NCBI GenBank assembly: GCA_015680685.1
Contig: MNCI01004650.1
Location: 37,811-101,810 of the forward strand
Direction of reading: 5' to 3'
Origin: Gnetum montanum
Taxonomy: Eukaryota; Streptophyta; Gnetopsida; Gnetales; Gnetaceae
Length of the DNA stretch: 64,000 nt
In this document: piece after piece, positions 1 through 12,499 of the stretch
Layout: the number at the start of each line of letters is the position of its first letter
Position numbering within the stretch: the stretch's first letter is position 1
Notes under the pieces: generated by a model
Database searches by the model: none
What the model was told of the DNA's origin: nothing
Seen by the model: the letters and a program-made list of their open reading frames with translations, nothing else
Translations under genes and position numbers: made by a program

Positions 1-689
1 GTACACATTTGTAAAATTGAAGTTTATGGGTTTTTATCCCTTAATTTAAGCTTTTCAATGGCTATTATCTCATTTAAATTAACCTTGAAACAAAGAAGTT
101 ATGGCTATTTTCCTAACATTACACAATTAGGTTGTTTATGCTGCTTTTGTAATTTAATGTAATTTTGTAAATTTTTTCTAAGGAAATAGAAAATGTTTTG
201 GCTATTTTCTAGTTATTTCTGCATAGATATTAGCTTCAGCTTTCTAATGGAGGTGAAATCACTTCAATTAGACTCAAAAAAAAATTTCTATGAATTTTTT
301 ACTAAGCATGTTTAATAAGGATGTTTGTGTCATTTTCAGATTATTGTCCAAATTGACAAATTTTTCATGCATAAATGGCAAAGGTTTTGAATTGTTTCTA
401 AGAATGGCTACATAGGGCTCTATTTCAACTTTCAAATCATGGTGGAATAACTTTTTTTGTAGTTCAAATGATTTTTTATGAACTTTTTGGCTATGGTTGT
501 GTGAATAAAGGCAAAAATCATGGTTGTAGTACATTAACCATTTGGAAGTGGAAGTGGTTGATATGTATAACTTATGTTTTTATTTTATGAACATGTAAAA
601 TTAATGTCTAATTTTTCTTTTTCAAGAAGAGTAAAAGATTTTTCTATTTTAAATAAGCTTTTACTATGGCTATATGGCTTTTTCTAAGT

Positions 690-860
690 TTATTATGTTT
701 TTTCAAAATTTGTGCATGGCTTAGATTATTTTTCTAAATTTATGCATGACTTGCATAATTTAAATGATTTTTCTAAATTTATGCATAATTTGTATGTTTT
801 TTTCAAGTTCATGCATAACTTAGATGCTTTTTTTAAATTTATGCATAATTTAGGCTAAGT
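690..860. repeat. AT-rich short tandem repeats
   Basis: Degenerate units of about 45 bp share TTTCTAAATTTATGCAT and TGCATAATTT. They lie in the presumed first intron of the antisense gene of element A. No coding potential seen. Confidence 0.6.
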
Positions 861-912
861 CTTAGTTTTAGCTATAAAGGCTATAAAATATGGCAACAAT
901 GCTTCTAGAAAA

Positions 913-1170
913 TTTCATAAACTAATTTATAAAAACATATAAGAGCTATTTATAAAGGTTAATTTCACCTTTGACTTAGGAAGCATTTTTAAAAATTTGT
1001 TAATAAATTTCCATTAGTCATGATGTAAGGTTATGCAAGCTTGTAATAATGTTTTCTTATGGAATTACTTAGACTAATTTAAAAAAAAAACATCTTAGAG
1101 CTTTCTACAAAGGCTAATTTCACCTTTTACAAGATGTGTTTTCCAAATTTGTTAAGTAATTTCAATCAGT
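913..1170. repeat. Diverged direct duplication of about 110 bp
   Basis: Two copies (about 913-1021 and 1059-1170) share the order GACTAATTT or AACTAATTT, AAAGGNTAATTTCACCTTT, AAATTTGTTAA, and a terminal CAGTCATAATG or TAGTCATGATG. It lies just upstream of the first recognisable exon of the antisense gene. Confidence 0.55.
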
Positions 1171-1201
1171 CATAATGTTTTTATGCTCTGCTTCATGCAA
1201 G

Positions 1202-4075
1202 GTCTTCTTGAGGCCTATCCTCATCATAGTGGAGCTAGTTAGTATCTTGTGCTTATTGGTCATCCTAAGTTTAACACTCCACCAAATGACATACCTTTTG
1301 GAAAACTCTTATTGTGGTTTTGACCTAGGGCAAGGGAATTCCTTACCTACCTCCTTAGGAACTTTAGTGTAATGTTATGGTCACACTTGTTCATGGACAT
1401 AGTTAGGGTTGTTATGGAGACCCTATTACCTTGGGCATTTAGCATGATTGCCAAAATACATTACTAACAAGCCATGTACTAAGACTGTAGGGGGACTAGC
1501 AAATGCCATAAGTCCATGTTACCTTTTAGAGATCTAGACGATGCTAGAGTATAGTTGGTATAATACTAATAATACTGTGATGGTGGTGCATAGAGCCCAC
1601 ACATTATTCTAGAACCCACTTGGCACTGTGTATCATCTCCAAGGATAAACATGATTATTATAATGATTTTATGTTGTTGTCTTGATTACCTTCCCTAACT
1701 TCATTAATTTAAAAACTTCTTGTAGGTACAAGGTCAATAATCAAGGCTTGATTATCAATGACCAAACCCTAGTAGTGGCTCAAACTATTTTGGACAAATT
1801 CACTAAGAGTCCTCAAATCAGGACTGCTATGTATCAATAGTTAAGAAGGGACTTTGATGAATATGCCATTAGGTTTAACCATGTATATAAAAACTATGAG
1901 GATGACAGGACAATGCACAACTAATGGGTAGATGCCAATAGCATGAATTAGACCATTGTAGCTAGAACCTCAACACCATAGAAGAAAAGGAAAGGTAAAC
2001 GTATAACTTCTAGTGTTTTATGGCTCTAGGTGTTCTATTGCTTTTCTTGGTTGTTAAAAATGTTCATATTGATGCTAACCTTTGAGTATTACTTCACAAG
2101 ATTTTTCACCTTGGCTAATGTCACTTAATAAAGGGCATTATAATTGATTGGGTGGCTACTTTGGCAACTACGCTTTGAGAAGAGATCCTTAGACTTCATG
2201 TTAACACCTCTATGATAATCCATATTCACTTTGCATTTTTTATAGGTTATCTAAAGAGGTCTTTGGAGTTTGTGGTTGTGTATAGGAATGAATGATGGAT
2301 TTCCCAAGACCCAAGCCAACCTTCTAGGCCAAGGATAAAGCACATTTATCCAATAGTGTAGGCTTAGAAACCACCAAAGGGGATGGATGGTACGTTATCC
2401 ATCACCACAAAGAATCCTGATGTCAAATAGTATGAGTCTCCTAGTAGAACCGATGATGATGATCCCCTCTCATTTCCTACTAGTGTCCAGGATGCTAGAC
2501 AATGGTGCATTGAGGTCAAAGGGGCAACTAGGAAGAAACTCAATAGGCCTATGGAGAAGGCATTCCTACATTAAATTAGCCTATCCTAAAGAAGCTTAAG
2601 TTTAAGCTTAAGCCATCACAACAGGTAGTTAAAGGTATGCTTTTCTCAAATTTGACTATTTCATGTTTTAAAATTTTATAGATACTTTATGGTTTCAAGT
2701 GCTAACCAATTTTCTATGTGTTATGGTTGTAGATAAACATAAGGTTATAGTAGCCAAAGTTGCTACGAAGGTAGAATAAATATGTGTAGAAGAGGCACTC
2801 CTAAAGCAACCTATGGTTGAAGGACTTGCTGATGTAGGTATAGATGATCTAGATGCCTTGTTTGGTGAGGCAGAACTAGATACCTCTCCCATCATCATCT
2901 CAAAGGAAGGAGAGGAGGAGAAGCTAGGTATGCCTATGCCTTAAAATTTTCATTATATCTCATTGGTTATCTTTGGCTATCATCCTAACCTTTCAATGAT
3001 TTTTATGCTTATAGTAGTTCCTGAACCACCAATGCTAGCTCTTGTCCCTAAGTTTCATGTGAAACCATGGTTAGAGACTCTCATAAAGTGGAGTTTTTGC
3101 ATGGGATGGTTAAGGACATCATCAATTAGTTGCATAAGGTTGCACCTGGGATAGGTAAGGATTTTGTTTTATGTGTCTCAGTTGTGGGCTTTGCTTGTGT
3201 TATAACTATCTTAGGTTTTATCTTATGGTTGTATTTTATGCTTTTGTAGTGCCTTCCATGGAATGGGACCCTAGTAGAGACATGGAGATAGACTCCTTAC
3301 CTAAGCTTCCCTTTGATGTGTCTAGTGTACTCGTGAAGTTGTATAAGACCACTACTGATTTAGCGATGTTGTGTGCAAAAACTTCATGGAAGCTAGAGAG
3401 GTCCAATGAATCCATATGGGAGGAAGTTGTGGCCTTAAGGGAAAAGACTCAAAGGCAAGAGAATATAATTAGAGATCTCAATGAGCATAAGGCCTTTGTG
3501 GAAGCCCAAGTGGCTAACTCAGGGGAATTACAAACTAAGGAGATCACGTGGGCCTGCTACTAGTATGTTGTTCAGGAGAAAGTAGTGGTCCTATGGGAGA
3601 TGGTAGAACAACATATGTATATGGACCTTATCTAACAAAATGTTGAGGACTAGAAGGATCATTGTGCTTGGGTCTTGGAGTGGAAGAAGACATAAAAAGT
3701 CCACAAGCAATAGTATAAGGCTAATTGTGGGGGCTACCTAAAAGGGCTCAAGGAGGAGATGGTTGAATGATGCAAGAGAGAGTTGTTCATTCAGGGGATG
3801 CAAGTGGAGAGTGCTAATCAACTTTGTAAAAGTACTTCCAAGGTGGAGAAATTCCATACTCTTTAGATTACCGTTGTTGTAGGTGAGACCTCTATAGTTG
3901 CTACTTGTCATGAGCCTCCTACTTGGACTCCTATAGATGGGACTGACATTCTTTTTGGCATTGATCTTGGGGATGTTGACTGGGTTAACATGATGAAGTA
4001 CTAGATCCTCCATCATATAGAGAAAGGCCTTTCCCATTTACCCCGAAGTTTAATGGAGTCAAAATCTCCATAGGT
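1202..4075 (+). pseudogene. Antisense multi-exon gene of element A (decayed)
   Basis: This gene runs opposite to gag and protease of element A. Exon-like blocks matching the antisense gene of element B are: about 1202-1490 (PILIIVELV and a frameshifted FSVMLWSHL); 1726-1994 (acceptor TTCTTGTAG, donor GTAAAC); about 2041-2620 (IHFAFFIGYL, matching VHHAFFVAYL in B); 2733-2927 (acidic); 3015-3154 (140 bp, followed by GTAAGG); and 3250 to about 4075 (MEWDP near the start, W..L.NE.IWEEV, then a likely coiled coil). Several stops and at least three frameshifts make it non-functional here. The first exon is not identified, and block 2041-2620 is shorter than in B. I do not recognise a known domain. 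Antisense ORFs are known from some Tat-lineage elements, but identity with those was not tested. Confidence 0.65.
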
Positions 4076-4449
4076 TTGATATATTTTATGTTTCAGTCCT
4101 TGTTTTAAGTTATGATTTTGATTATGGGTTACTAACTAGCTATATGTTGTTACACTTTAGGCCTTTGAAGACATTGGTCGCCATAGTGGTGAGGGTGGGA
4201 ATGACCCACCACTTCCTCCTCTAGATGCCACTCAGTAGCCTCCTTTAGTTTAGCTTGTTTGCTATTTGTTTTTATTTTTATGTTGATAGATATGGTTAGC
4301 CAAAACTATGTTATGGATGGTTATTCTTTGACATTTTTGCCAAAGTGTGGCCATGGCTATGTATGTTATGGACATTTTAACTTTAAATTTAAATTTTGAT
4401 TTTATTTTTAGCTATATGCATCTATAGTAGTAGTGAACATTGAAAATGG

Positions 4450-4745
4450 CTATATTCATGTTTTTGGTTATGGCTAATTGACAATAGGAAGTGTCATAAT
4501 AAACAAGAGGTTTTCTAGTTTAGGTCATTGCAGGCATAAGTTATATTGCACAATTGTGGCTATGTTGCTAGTTTAAGGTCATGGTAGCCCATAATGTCAA
4601 TTTAAGCTCTTAGTGGACCATAGTGCCAATTTAATGTCTTAAAATATAATAGTGTTAGTTTAACATCTTTGTGTATGTTGATGCTAGTTTACCATCTTAG
4701 CAAACATTGGTGCCAGTTTAACATCTTAGCAGATGAGGTCTAGAA
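4450..4745. repeat. Short repeats between protease and antisense gene of A
   Basis: About six degenerate units contain AGTTTAACATCTTAGCA or close variants. On the sense strand of A this reads GCTAAGATGTTAAACTGGC, which matches the repeats of element B at 48480-48740 and 53960-54500. The position, just past the 3' end of the antisense gene, is also equivalent. Bases 4746-5290 hold no recognisable gene. Confidence 0.6.
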
Positions 4746-5296
4746 GAGACACTTTTTTTGATGTTTAAAACGTAAAGAAAGGTTGCAGCAAATAGGTAAA
4801 AATGCAAAATAACTTAGGCTATACGCATATGCTACATGCATCAAGAGTAAAACAAAAATTATATAAAAACATATAGTACACTGTAAATGAAAAGTAAGAC
4901 TATATGGCTATCAGTGCATCTAGTTGTAGAGGCATGGAAAGGTTAAGGTAAACCTCACTTATGTAGATTCTTCCTAATCTTTGCAAGATTAGGGAGTAAA
5001 TAAGGCCTACCCTACATAAGCTTATATTTGCCATCCCCTTTGCTTATGATGTTAAAAGGGATTTCATTCCATAATGTATCCCATTTTTTATCATTATCAT
5101 CATTGGCTATCTTGGGTTTTTGCTCTTCATGGCTAAGAGCTTCTTCTTAAAGGTTTAATTTCGACACCTATTCTATGTCTACATTGCTGATAGCTAAGGG
5201 AGTTGGATTATCATCATGAATGATGATTTCACCTTCCTCATAAGGAAGGTGAATTTCTTGATGGATGGGTGAGGACCAAACTCATAACTAAGCTAA

Positions 5297-5797
5297 CTAA
5301 GGTCTTCCTAGGATCAAGTTGAATCTTGGTGTTTCTTCCACCACCAAGAAGTTTTCAGTTGTACAAAATTGTTCTCTAGCTACAAAATCTAAGGAGATAG
5401 ACCCATTGAAGACAACTCTTAATAAATTTAAGAACTTGAGAGTTGTGGTGATTGTAGGTTGTACTTGCTCAATTAAGCCTAAGCATTCAAAGATGGTGCA
5501 TGGGATGACATTGGTTGTAGCTCCATCATCAACATGCACCTAATGTATTTTAAATTCTCCTATGCATATGGTTATGAATAAAGGGGCTATAGTCACTTTT
5601 CCATTCTAGGGATTAACAATAATTTTTCTATCACAAAATGTTAATGGTGTTGACTTCTCCTTGCTTGGTAATGGAGGAATCATCACTGCATGGATGGCTT
5701 CATCATTAGCAAGAATATCCTCACTAATGGGTATGGAAGTTACCATTGTAACTAGCCCCTCATGATGTGTGGTCAAAGTCATGATTAGGTCATACAA
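5297..5797 (-). pseudogene. Element A protease region
   Basis: The 80-residue ORF at 5539-5297 has the look of a retrotransposon aspartic protease: HVDDGATTNVI at the catalytic position, where the family norm is D(S/T)GA, and FNLILGRP at the end, a typical protease C-terminal motif. The preceding stretch (5797-5606) contains TLTTHHEGL and the run AVMIPPLP. The first matches the end of the coding region of element B at about 47950, which marks where B should have continued into protease. A TAG and a frame change separate the two parts. Decayed, but identification is fairly safe. Confidence 0.7.
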
Positions 5798-5999
5798 GCT
5801 TAGGGTTGTTTTTTTCTACTTAAGAGATTGCTTAACTTGGTCCATTACACTGAGGAAGTTTTTGTCATTGGTCATGGGCTTTTCACCCTAGTTGTGTGTT
5901 ACTTCCTCCATGCATCCCAAAATGTGGACTTGGGTTTTAAGTTTTTATTGTTGTAGCTCTTTCTTGTTGCTTTGATTATGGACTTTGGTGTTCTCCCGT

Positions 6000-8575
6000 G
6001 GCTTGTTGGTTGAAGAGGTTGGGACAAAGGAGGTCATGGGTATAGCTAAAACGGAAGTGGACTTCAGTGGACTCACTTTCGTTCATGCCTCTGTATGCTT
6101 GTCTTCCTTGTTGTTGGACTTTTGTGTATGCCTCATCCTTTATTTGGTTGTTGATTTTTGGTGGTCAGCTATAGGCTATAAGGAAGAGGTAGTAGCATTC
6201 ACCATCATAGGGGGTTGTTGTATGGTTGGTTAGGCTATGACTATTTGGGTTGTATAGGGTTGGAAGACCTTAATGACAAAAGGTTCCATTGGAGGCATTC
6301 ATGATGATACTCTTATAATGAAGGGGCATCTTGAGCTATTGGAAGTCAAAGAAGCCTTTTCATTGTATAAGGGTACTTGGATCATGAATGGTTCTCTTAT
6401 AGGTCTTTGCTTGTCATTGATGTTGAATGCTAAAATAACATAGGAACTATCATTAGGATTCAATGGGTCTTTATAGACCTCCATCGATTGGTTTTGAGGT
6501 TGAACTTGGTTAGAAGCATCTAAGACCAACTTCCTCCTATCTATCATCCTTTGCAAGTCATCCTTTAGTGCAAGGTAGAAGTCTATATCATGACTAGGTA
6601 GTTGGTGATAATGGTAGAAGTAGTTTAGCTTGGAGTATCTAGGCAACTATGGATCATCCTTTGTTGCCTGAGTGGAATCTTTGGCTATTTCACATAGTCA
6701 CTCATGTTTCTTTTGAGTAGCTTTGGTCATTTGTTTGTGTTGCATGCATCCACTTCTTAATAGTTGGTCTAGCAACTTAGATGGTTTTAATGGCAACATA
6801 GTGTATTTAAACCTATCCTTCCTTTTGATGTTAGGTATATTTGTTGTTAATGTAGTTGTCCTAGAAGTTGATGGTTGGTTATTATGGTCATTGGTGGGGG
6901 CCTTGGGTAGGTTGACCTTTGACCCTTGGTTTGTGATCTTGGTTTCCTTGATTACAGTTGCTATGATAGTATTGTTTTTTTTTTCACTTTTCTTTTTCTC
7001 TTTGAGTGTGTTGATTTTTATATGCTATATAGGCTAGACCATGACTAGCCTCTATGGAATCCTCTATATTTTTAATTTACGAGAATGCTTAGCTAAGAGA
7101 TTGTGAATCAAGGTAGTAGAGTTTAGACTTGATGAAGTCATTAACTACTCCCTTGAATGTGAACAACAAGTGGGCTTCAGCTATGGGCTTTGGTATTTCA
7201 ATTAATAGTCCATTCCATCACTAAATGAATTTCTCTATGAGTTCTAAGGGCTCCTACTTGACCTTCATGAGTTGGTCAAGCATTATGTCAGGCTTCATGT
7301 TATACTTGAAGTGGTTGATAAATTGGGCTTCTAGGTCCTCTAAAGAGGATATGGATCCTCTGGGAAATGCATGATACCAATCAAATGCTTCCCTAGTCAA
7401 AGACATAGGGAAAATCCTCATGATGGTATGAGGCCATGCCTGTAAGAGTAAACATTTAGATTAGAAGGTAATAAGGTGAGAATTATGGTTACTTTCTCCA
7501 TTATATTTACTAAATTAGGGAATGGGGGCACTAGGAGGAAGTGTCAAGGATGGGACTAGAAGACTTATGGGATCATCCTAGTAGAAGTCTATAATTTTGA
7601 CAGTTTGTCTGGTAGAGGATTTAAGCCTCTTCAACTCCTCCATTAGGTCTTGGATAATTTATAAGGCTTGATCTAAGACTTGTGGTGGCCACAACTTTAT
7701 GTGGCATCTATTATGAGGCTTGTGGCCTTGTTATGGATTACATGATAAAAGGAAGAGGTTGTGTTATGGTTGTGGCTTATGGACCAAACAAAGAAAAAGA
7801 TGTTTGTGTCAGTACTTGAGGCACAAATGGGACAAATGGGGTATATGACCCTTGTGTTGCTTGGGGTCCTATGGTGGACTATACATGTGTGGTTAATAGA
7901 TTTGTGATGGTAAAAACCACCAATGATGATTTTATGTATCAAGACTATGTTATAAATGATATTGATGTGCTATAGTTGGTAACTTGTGGCATTGGCTGAG
8001 TGTGATGTGTGGCTATAATTGACATGGGATCTAATGTAGTAGGGTAGGAAGGAGTGGAAGATGGTGGCACCATGTCCATGGAGAAAACAAAATCATTAGA
8101 GGAAGGTGCTATGACTTTGGGGGATGTTTGTTCGAACAATACTCCCAAGATGTTTTCAAGCTCAAATTCTGCCTTAAGGTCATCCTCCTTTTCTTATTGT
8201 TCCTCAATGCTAGGCTTGTCATCTTCCTCTTCCATGATAATCAATTAGGCTAGGATGCTAGAATAAATGTTGTTAAGAGGAATTTTGTCATACATGGAAG
8301 GGATGTACTCTTTTTCACTCATGTATGAGCTCAAACTTCCTTTTTTCCTTAGCTTCAATTTATGAAATTAGTATGCCTACCTATATTTTAGCACAAATGA
8401 AGTTATAAAAATCTTCATTTATGGCTACAAAATCAGGACTTCCCCCTCTAATCCTCAAAGATTGACTACACTCAATGATGGCAAGGTCTTTGGGATCATA
8501 TATCCTCATGGCTTGTTGGCTATGATCTTTGCTAGTGAGGGTGAAGGGCAATTTCATGGATTTTTGGAAAGACAT
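6000..8575 (-). pseudogene. Element A gag
   Basis: The likely start is the ATG at 8575 (MSFQKSMKLP); 64 codons stay open and match the gag N-terminus of element B (SQSLRIRGG and YNFICAKI against CQSLRIQN and YNFLSAKF). A Pro/Ser/Thr-rich segment follows (about 8150-7700). A Retrotrans_gag-like helical domain lies around 7400-7050, with LEDLEAQF and FKGVVNDFIKSKLYYL, the latter shared with B. A nucleic-acid-binding segment (6646-6299) has FYHYHQLPSHDIDFYLALK, in which the Cys residues of the usual CDYH..GH....C pattern are lost. Multiple stops and frameshifts. It would form the capsid-like particle in the cytoplasm; it cannot work in this form. Confidence 0.75.
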
Positions 8576-9699
8576 GGCTATAGTGCTAAGAATGGCTTAA
8601 CAATAGGCTATAAATTGTAAAATAGGAGTAAATCCTAATGAATGGAATTCAAAAACTCTCAAAGGAAATGAAAATGGCAAAAAATGATGTACTTACTATA
8701 ATTAGCGAGTGGGGGATGAGGGGGGTTTACCCCTTTACCAAAAATGGGACATAGGAAATGTTGGTTTCAAATCTCACCTAAGTTAGCTTCCCAACTACCT
8801 CTATGTTAGGTATGGTAGGGGGTGGAAGGAAAGAAGGGGGGTAAGATATTGAAAACCTCACACCTTCTTATTTCAATGTTAGAGAGNTCCAATTGCTTCC
8901 ATGTTGGGTATGTCAAAAGGGGGGAGGGACAAGAAGCCAGGGGGCAAGGGGGTGGGTGAGATGATTGAAATGTCACACCTCCTACTACAACATTGATGAG
9001 GAAAAGGTTTAAAACCAAAGTGAAAAGTTGGTGTTTTTTCACTAAAATTAATTTTTCAATTTTCTTAGCTTTTAAAAATGGGGGGAAGCCAACTTATGGA
9101 AGAGTTGAACCATCCACTTTAGAAAGTAGAGAATAAAGTTTTGGTAGTAAAAAGAAAAAATAGGGCGTGGGGGGAAGAGATATCAATGCTACCTTTGGGT
9201 TCTAAAATTCATAGCAAGTGCTGTGAAAAGTTAAAATCCAACCACCTAAAAATTCCACACTATAGTTTTGGCCATAGGGGGGAAAGATTAGTGTTGATTC
9301 TTCAAAGGTTTTGGTTGCAAAAAATAAGGAAAAGCTTGCAAATGGAAACCAAAAGAACAAATCTAGTCACAAAATTTAGGTGAAGGTCCTCCTTTTAGTG
9401 CCAAGAAAAATTGATGCAATTGAAAACCTTGGTTGTTGGAAAAAAACCAAGGATCCTTGGTGTAGTAGTTCCCCAACCCCAAATCCCTAGGGCCTCCATG
9501 AGAAAAATGTGATTCAAGGTACCCTAGTTGGTCTAGCAAATCAACCAAGGACTTATGAAATGTAAAATGTGGGAATATAAACAAATCTAAATAATGCATA
9601 GAAAATAAATTTAATTTTGAACATAAAACTCAAAACATAAAAATTTATTAAGAAAGAATAAAGAATAAGTTAGTGAAATGTGTACAAATGGTGCCTAGA
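8576..9699 (-). other. Element A leader (LTR to gag), no gene seen
   Basis: About 1.1 kb between LTR and gag start. It contains two diverged copies of a roughly 100-bp unit (about 8780-8865 and 8868-8960), each with ATGTTRGGTATG and a G-rich tail, and one ambiguous base at 8887. A weak primer-binding candidate (GGCACCATTTG on the minus strand, about 9686-9696) resembles the start of the tRNA-Asp type. Confidence 0.5.
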
Positions 9700-10894
9700 T
9701 GAGTAGAAAGGGGGTTCACTTATGTAAGAGTTCAAAGCCCATTGAAACCAATGTGATATGCTCCATGATCTAGGTGCTAAGACACTCCTAATACTATCAA
9801 ACTTTCCTTCACTACTACAATCTCAGATTTGTAAGTTTGGTCACTACTAGGGGGTGAGAAAAGTGAAAAATCTAGATGCTAGATTACTCTAAATAGGGGT
9901 TTTCAAATCCCAAAAGTGTAGTGTTGATAACCAAAATCCACAAATCTAATGGCTATAATGCTTCAATGTTGGGGTTCAAGAAAATGCAAGTATGAAAACT
10001 TGTAAGAGCTCTTGAGCACCTAAGAATGCCTCAGGTGTATAAAAGAATGATTGAACTTTTGCTAAGAATTTACTTAAGAGTGTAAAGTGCTGACTCTTGT
10101 CAAAAATGTTGAACCTTGTTGAAAATTGCTAGAACTTGTAAATGGTGTTTGAGGTTGGTTTTTATAGGTTCTTTAGAAAATGGAGCTACAAAATGGCTAT
10201 AAATTGGCTGCCAATTTAGGTAAGATGGGTGGCCAAATTTGGGGGTTACTATACATAGTAAGTGATTCCTCTTATGGTAATTCCATTTACTATAAATAGT
10301 AACCAAGGCACACCTTCTATGCTGGAGATGAATCTTCTACGTTGAGCTATCCACCATGCTTTCTAAAGTGGCTGGTCAACATTAAAGTGCATGAAGTGAT
10401 GAATTTTGGGTTTTGTGGCTTCCACATTAGGGGATTGAATTTTTCACATTGGGGGGACACTTCCACTCTAAGGGTAAAAAGTTTCTAGTCTATGCATGTT
10501 GTCTTCATGTTTGGGGGGGGGGGGTGGAGAAGTTTCCAAAAGTCCTATCCTTCCCTGCTAGGGATAGGTGAGATCTACCCCCTACTTGTGTTTCTAAAGT
10601 AGAAAAATGTATACTCTCCCCCCTCATAAAACTCATCAAATTGCCTTTTCTAGCATCAAAAGGAATTTTTGACTATGCCCCCCCAAGCCCAAATATAGAT
10701 ACTAGGTGACTTTTTCACTTGGGGAATGAGGCTTTGACCACTTGTGTAGCATTTTTCAGCCCCAAAAATTAAAGTATGTGAAATTGTCCACTATGGATTA
10801 CAATTTTTACATTTTCAATGAAGTTTTACCTCTAGTTTTAGGGGGTGAAAGAAAAATGATGAAGATTTTCTATAACATGCAAATTTTTGTGGCA
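9700..10894 (-). repeat. 5' LTR of element A (single copy in window)
   Basis: On the minus strand it starts TGCCACAAAAATT at 10894, exactly where the RT similarity of element D stops, and ends in CTCA at 9700 next to a primer-site-like GGCACC. Length about 1.2 kb. It has a plausible core promoter and several G or C homopolymers (e.g. 10508-10523). Its partner LTR would be outside the window, so the boundaries cannot be confirmed by pairing. Confidence 0.5.
10157..10168 (-). promoter_or_regulatory. Candidate TATA box in LTR of element A
   Basis: Minus-strand CCTATAAAAACC, in the middle of the LTR and pointing toward gag. Transcription would be expected to start roughly 30 bp further on, near 10125. 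Assigned by motif and position only. Confidence 0.45.
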
Positions 10895-11460
10895 TTTCAA
10901 CCATTAGATGGCTCTTTTGCCAATTGAGCCATAGGTTTGTCTCCACACATCATTTTAATACTTGCTCAAGGTGGTTCAAAGCTTACTTGAATGTAGCACT
11001 GTAAGTGGAAATGTCATCCATGAAGACTTTCATCCCACTACCAATTTGCTACTAAAAGAGGCTCAAGACCAAGTGTTGGAATGTGGTAGGAGCATTGCAT
11101 AGAGAAAAAGCTACCTTCCAATATGTAAAAGTCCCCAGGGGACTCATGAATGTACTTTTGGCCTATCATCTAGTGCAATTTGAATTTGGTTATAGCCACC
11201 TTAATCATCCAAAAAGCTATAATAGTAATGTCCAAAAATGATGTCCAACACTTGATCAACAAATGACAATGAAAAATGATCTTTAAATGTTATCATGTTT
11301 AACAGCTTGAAATTGATACAAACCTATCACTTGACATCTTTCTTTGGCACAATCATGAGTGGACAGATCCTCTCACTATCCACAATAGGATAGATGAACC
11401 TTGCCTTGAGCAATTATTCTATCTCCTACTTAACAATTTTCTTGAATTTGGGGTTCAACT
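10895..11460 (-). pseudogene. Element D reverse transcriptase, N-terminal half
   Basis: Fingers and early palm of a gypsy RT. Recognisable are FIYPIVDSE, a PLMIVPKK stretch (family form SPVQVVPKK), YYSFLDD.GGYNQIQIA (family form FLDGYSGYNQI), and LNWQKSHLMVE at the truncation. Stop codons fall where Gln, Arg or Trp is expected. The catalytic DD region is badly eroded and frameshifted (about 11000). Truncated at 10895 by the insertion of element A. Confidence 0.75.
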
Positions 11461-11599
11461 GCTGCTGTGGTTACTTCCTTGGTTTCATGGCCAGATTGGT
11501 ATAAATACAATTTTGGCATATTCATGGATCAATCTTAGTGAGTTCATAATATGACCAAGAAAAGGTTGTTGGCCATCTATTAACCACTTTCAATAGTCT

Positions 11600-12480
11600 C
11601 ACTTTTATTTAGGAGCAAGTTTAGCATTGATTATAGTTGGTTTTTTATTTTTCAAAAATGCATATTCTAGGTTGGTAGTTAGAGTTTTTAACTCTAGGGT
11701 CTCTTGTTTAAACTTTTTAGGGATTTCCAACTCTTCCCAATAGGTATAATTATTTTTAGCATCAAGGAGTTGGTGATGAACTTGCTCTAGTTCATCCATT
11801 CCTATGATAGGTGCATGTTAGGCTCTTAATTGGTTCCATAAAAATTATGTTGCTCTCAAAATTAACTATCAACCATTGGGTGCCTTCTTGTTTTGTCACT
11901 TCTATGTACAAGCACCTTTGAATATTTTCCTCATTTTCACATTACTTGCATGCAAAAAATGGATGCTCTTTTTATAGATGAAAGTTTCTACATGCAATTG
12001 CACCCTATATTGTTGTATGTAATGCATGGAACTCATTTCTTCTTGATCTTTTCAAATGCATTTTTCTTCAAAATTTCTAGGGAAAGATCTCTTATGTCCA
12101 TTCTTGCATCAATAGTACTTAGTCATACCCTTCCCATAATGATTGGAAAATCCCCCTTGCAATTCTCAACTTTAATCATTAGGAAATCAGCATGATAAGA
12201 CCACCCATAGATAATGGTCACAATATCTTCTACTAGTCCCAATGGAACAATGATGGACTAGTTTGCCAATTCTAATATGATATTTCTCTTCTTGAGAGGT
12301 GATAGGTTCCAGGTAGTACACATCTCATGGAAAATCAAATTAATACTAGAACATAAATCCAAAAGAGATTTGCATGGTTCATTCCAAGCAATTTGTAAAT
12401 AGATAAGGGGGCTTCTAGGATCAGCTAATTTTCTAAGAAGGTTTCCAACCTTGACCTAGTCAAATATGATATGAGTTAAC
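11600..12480 (-). pseudogene. Element D protease and linker to RT
   Basis: Protease spans about 12480-11990. The motif SLLDLCSSINL occupies the catalytic position, as in Athila-type elements where DLGSSIN replaces DTGAS. Further on are FPIIMGRVWLSTIDAR and MDIRDLSLEI, a highly conserved C-terminal signature shared with elements E and C. The linker (11799-11605, 64 open codons, likely charged helix) leads into RT. Stops and small frameshifts throughout. Confidence 0.75.
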
Positions 12481-12499
12481 ATAATAGTGTTGATCTTGG

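Larger units (their letters stand above)
1..10894 (-). mobile_element. Element A: Tat-like Ty3/gypsy LTR retrotransposon, truncated by the window edge
   Basis: Read on the minus strand the order is LTR (10894-9700), leader, gag (8575-6000), protease (5560-5297), short repeats (4745-4450), then a gene on the opposite strand (4075-1202). The RT and integrase part would lie left of base 1. The gag zinc-knuckle region, the segment before protease and the antisense gene all match element B, so A and B belong to one family though strongly diverged. At 10895 the sequence switches abruptly to the RT of element D, so A appears to be inserted in D. Family assignment follows from B, which has a second RNase H; boundaries are inferred. 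Confidence 0.7.

Noticed and set aside
274-534. Minus-strand 86-codon frame as a gene
   Set aside because: Only a short weak resemblance to 23700-23461; not enough to annotate, so it is mentioned only as a hint in a finding.
6723-7037. Plus-strand hydrophobic frame resembling a membrane protein
   Set aside because: It is the reverse of the gag coding region of element A; the hydrophobicity comes from complementing Lys, Glu and Asn codons.
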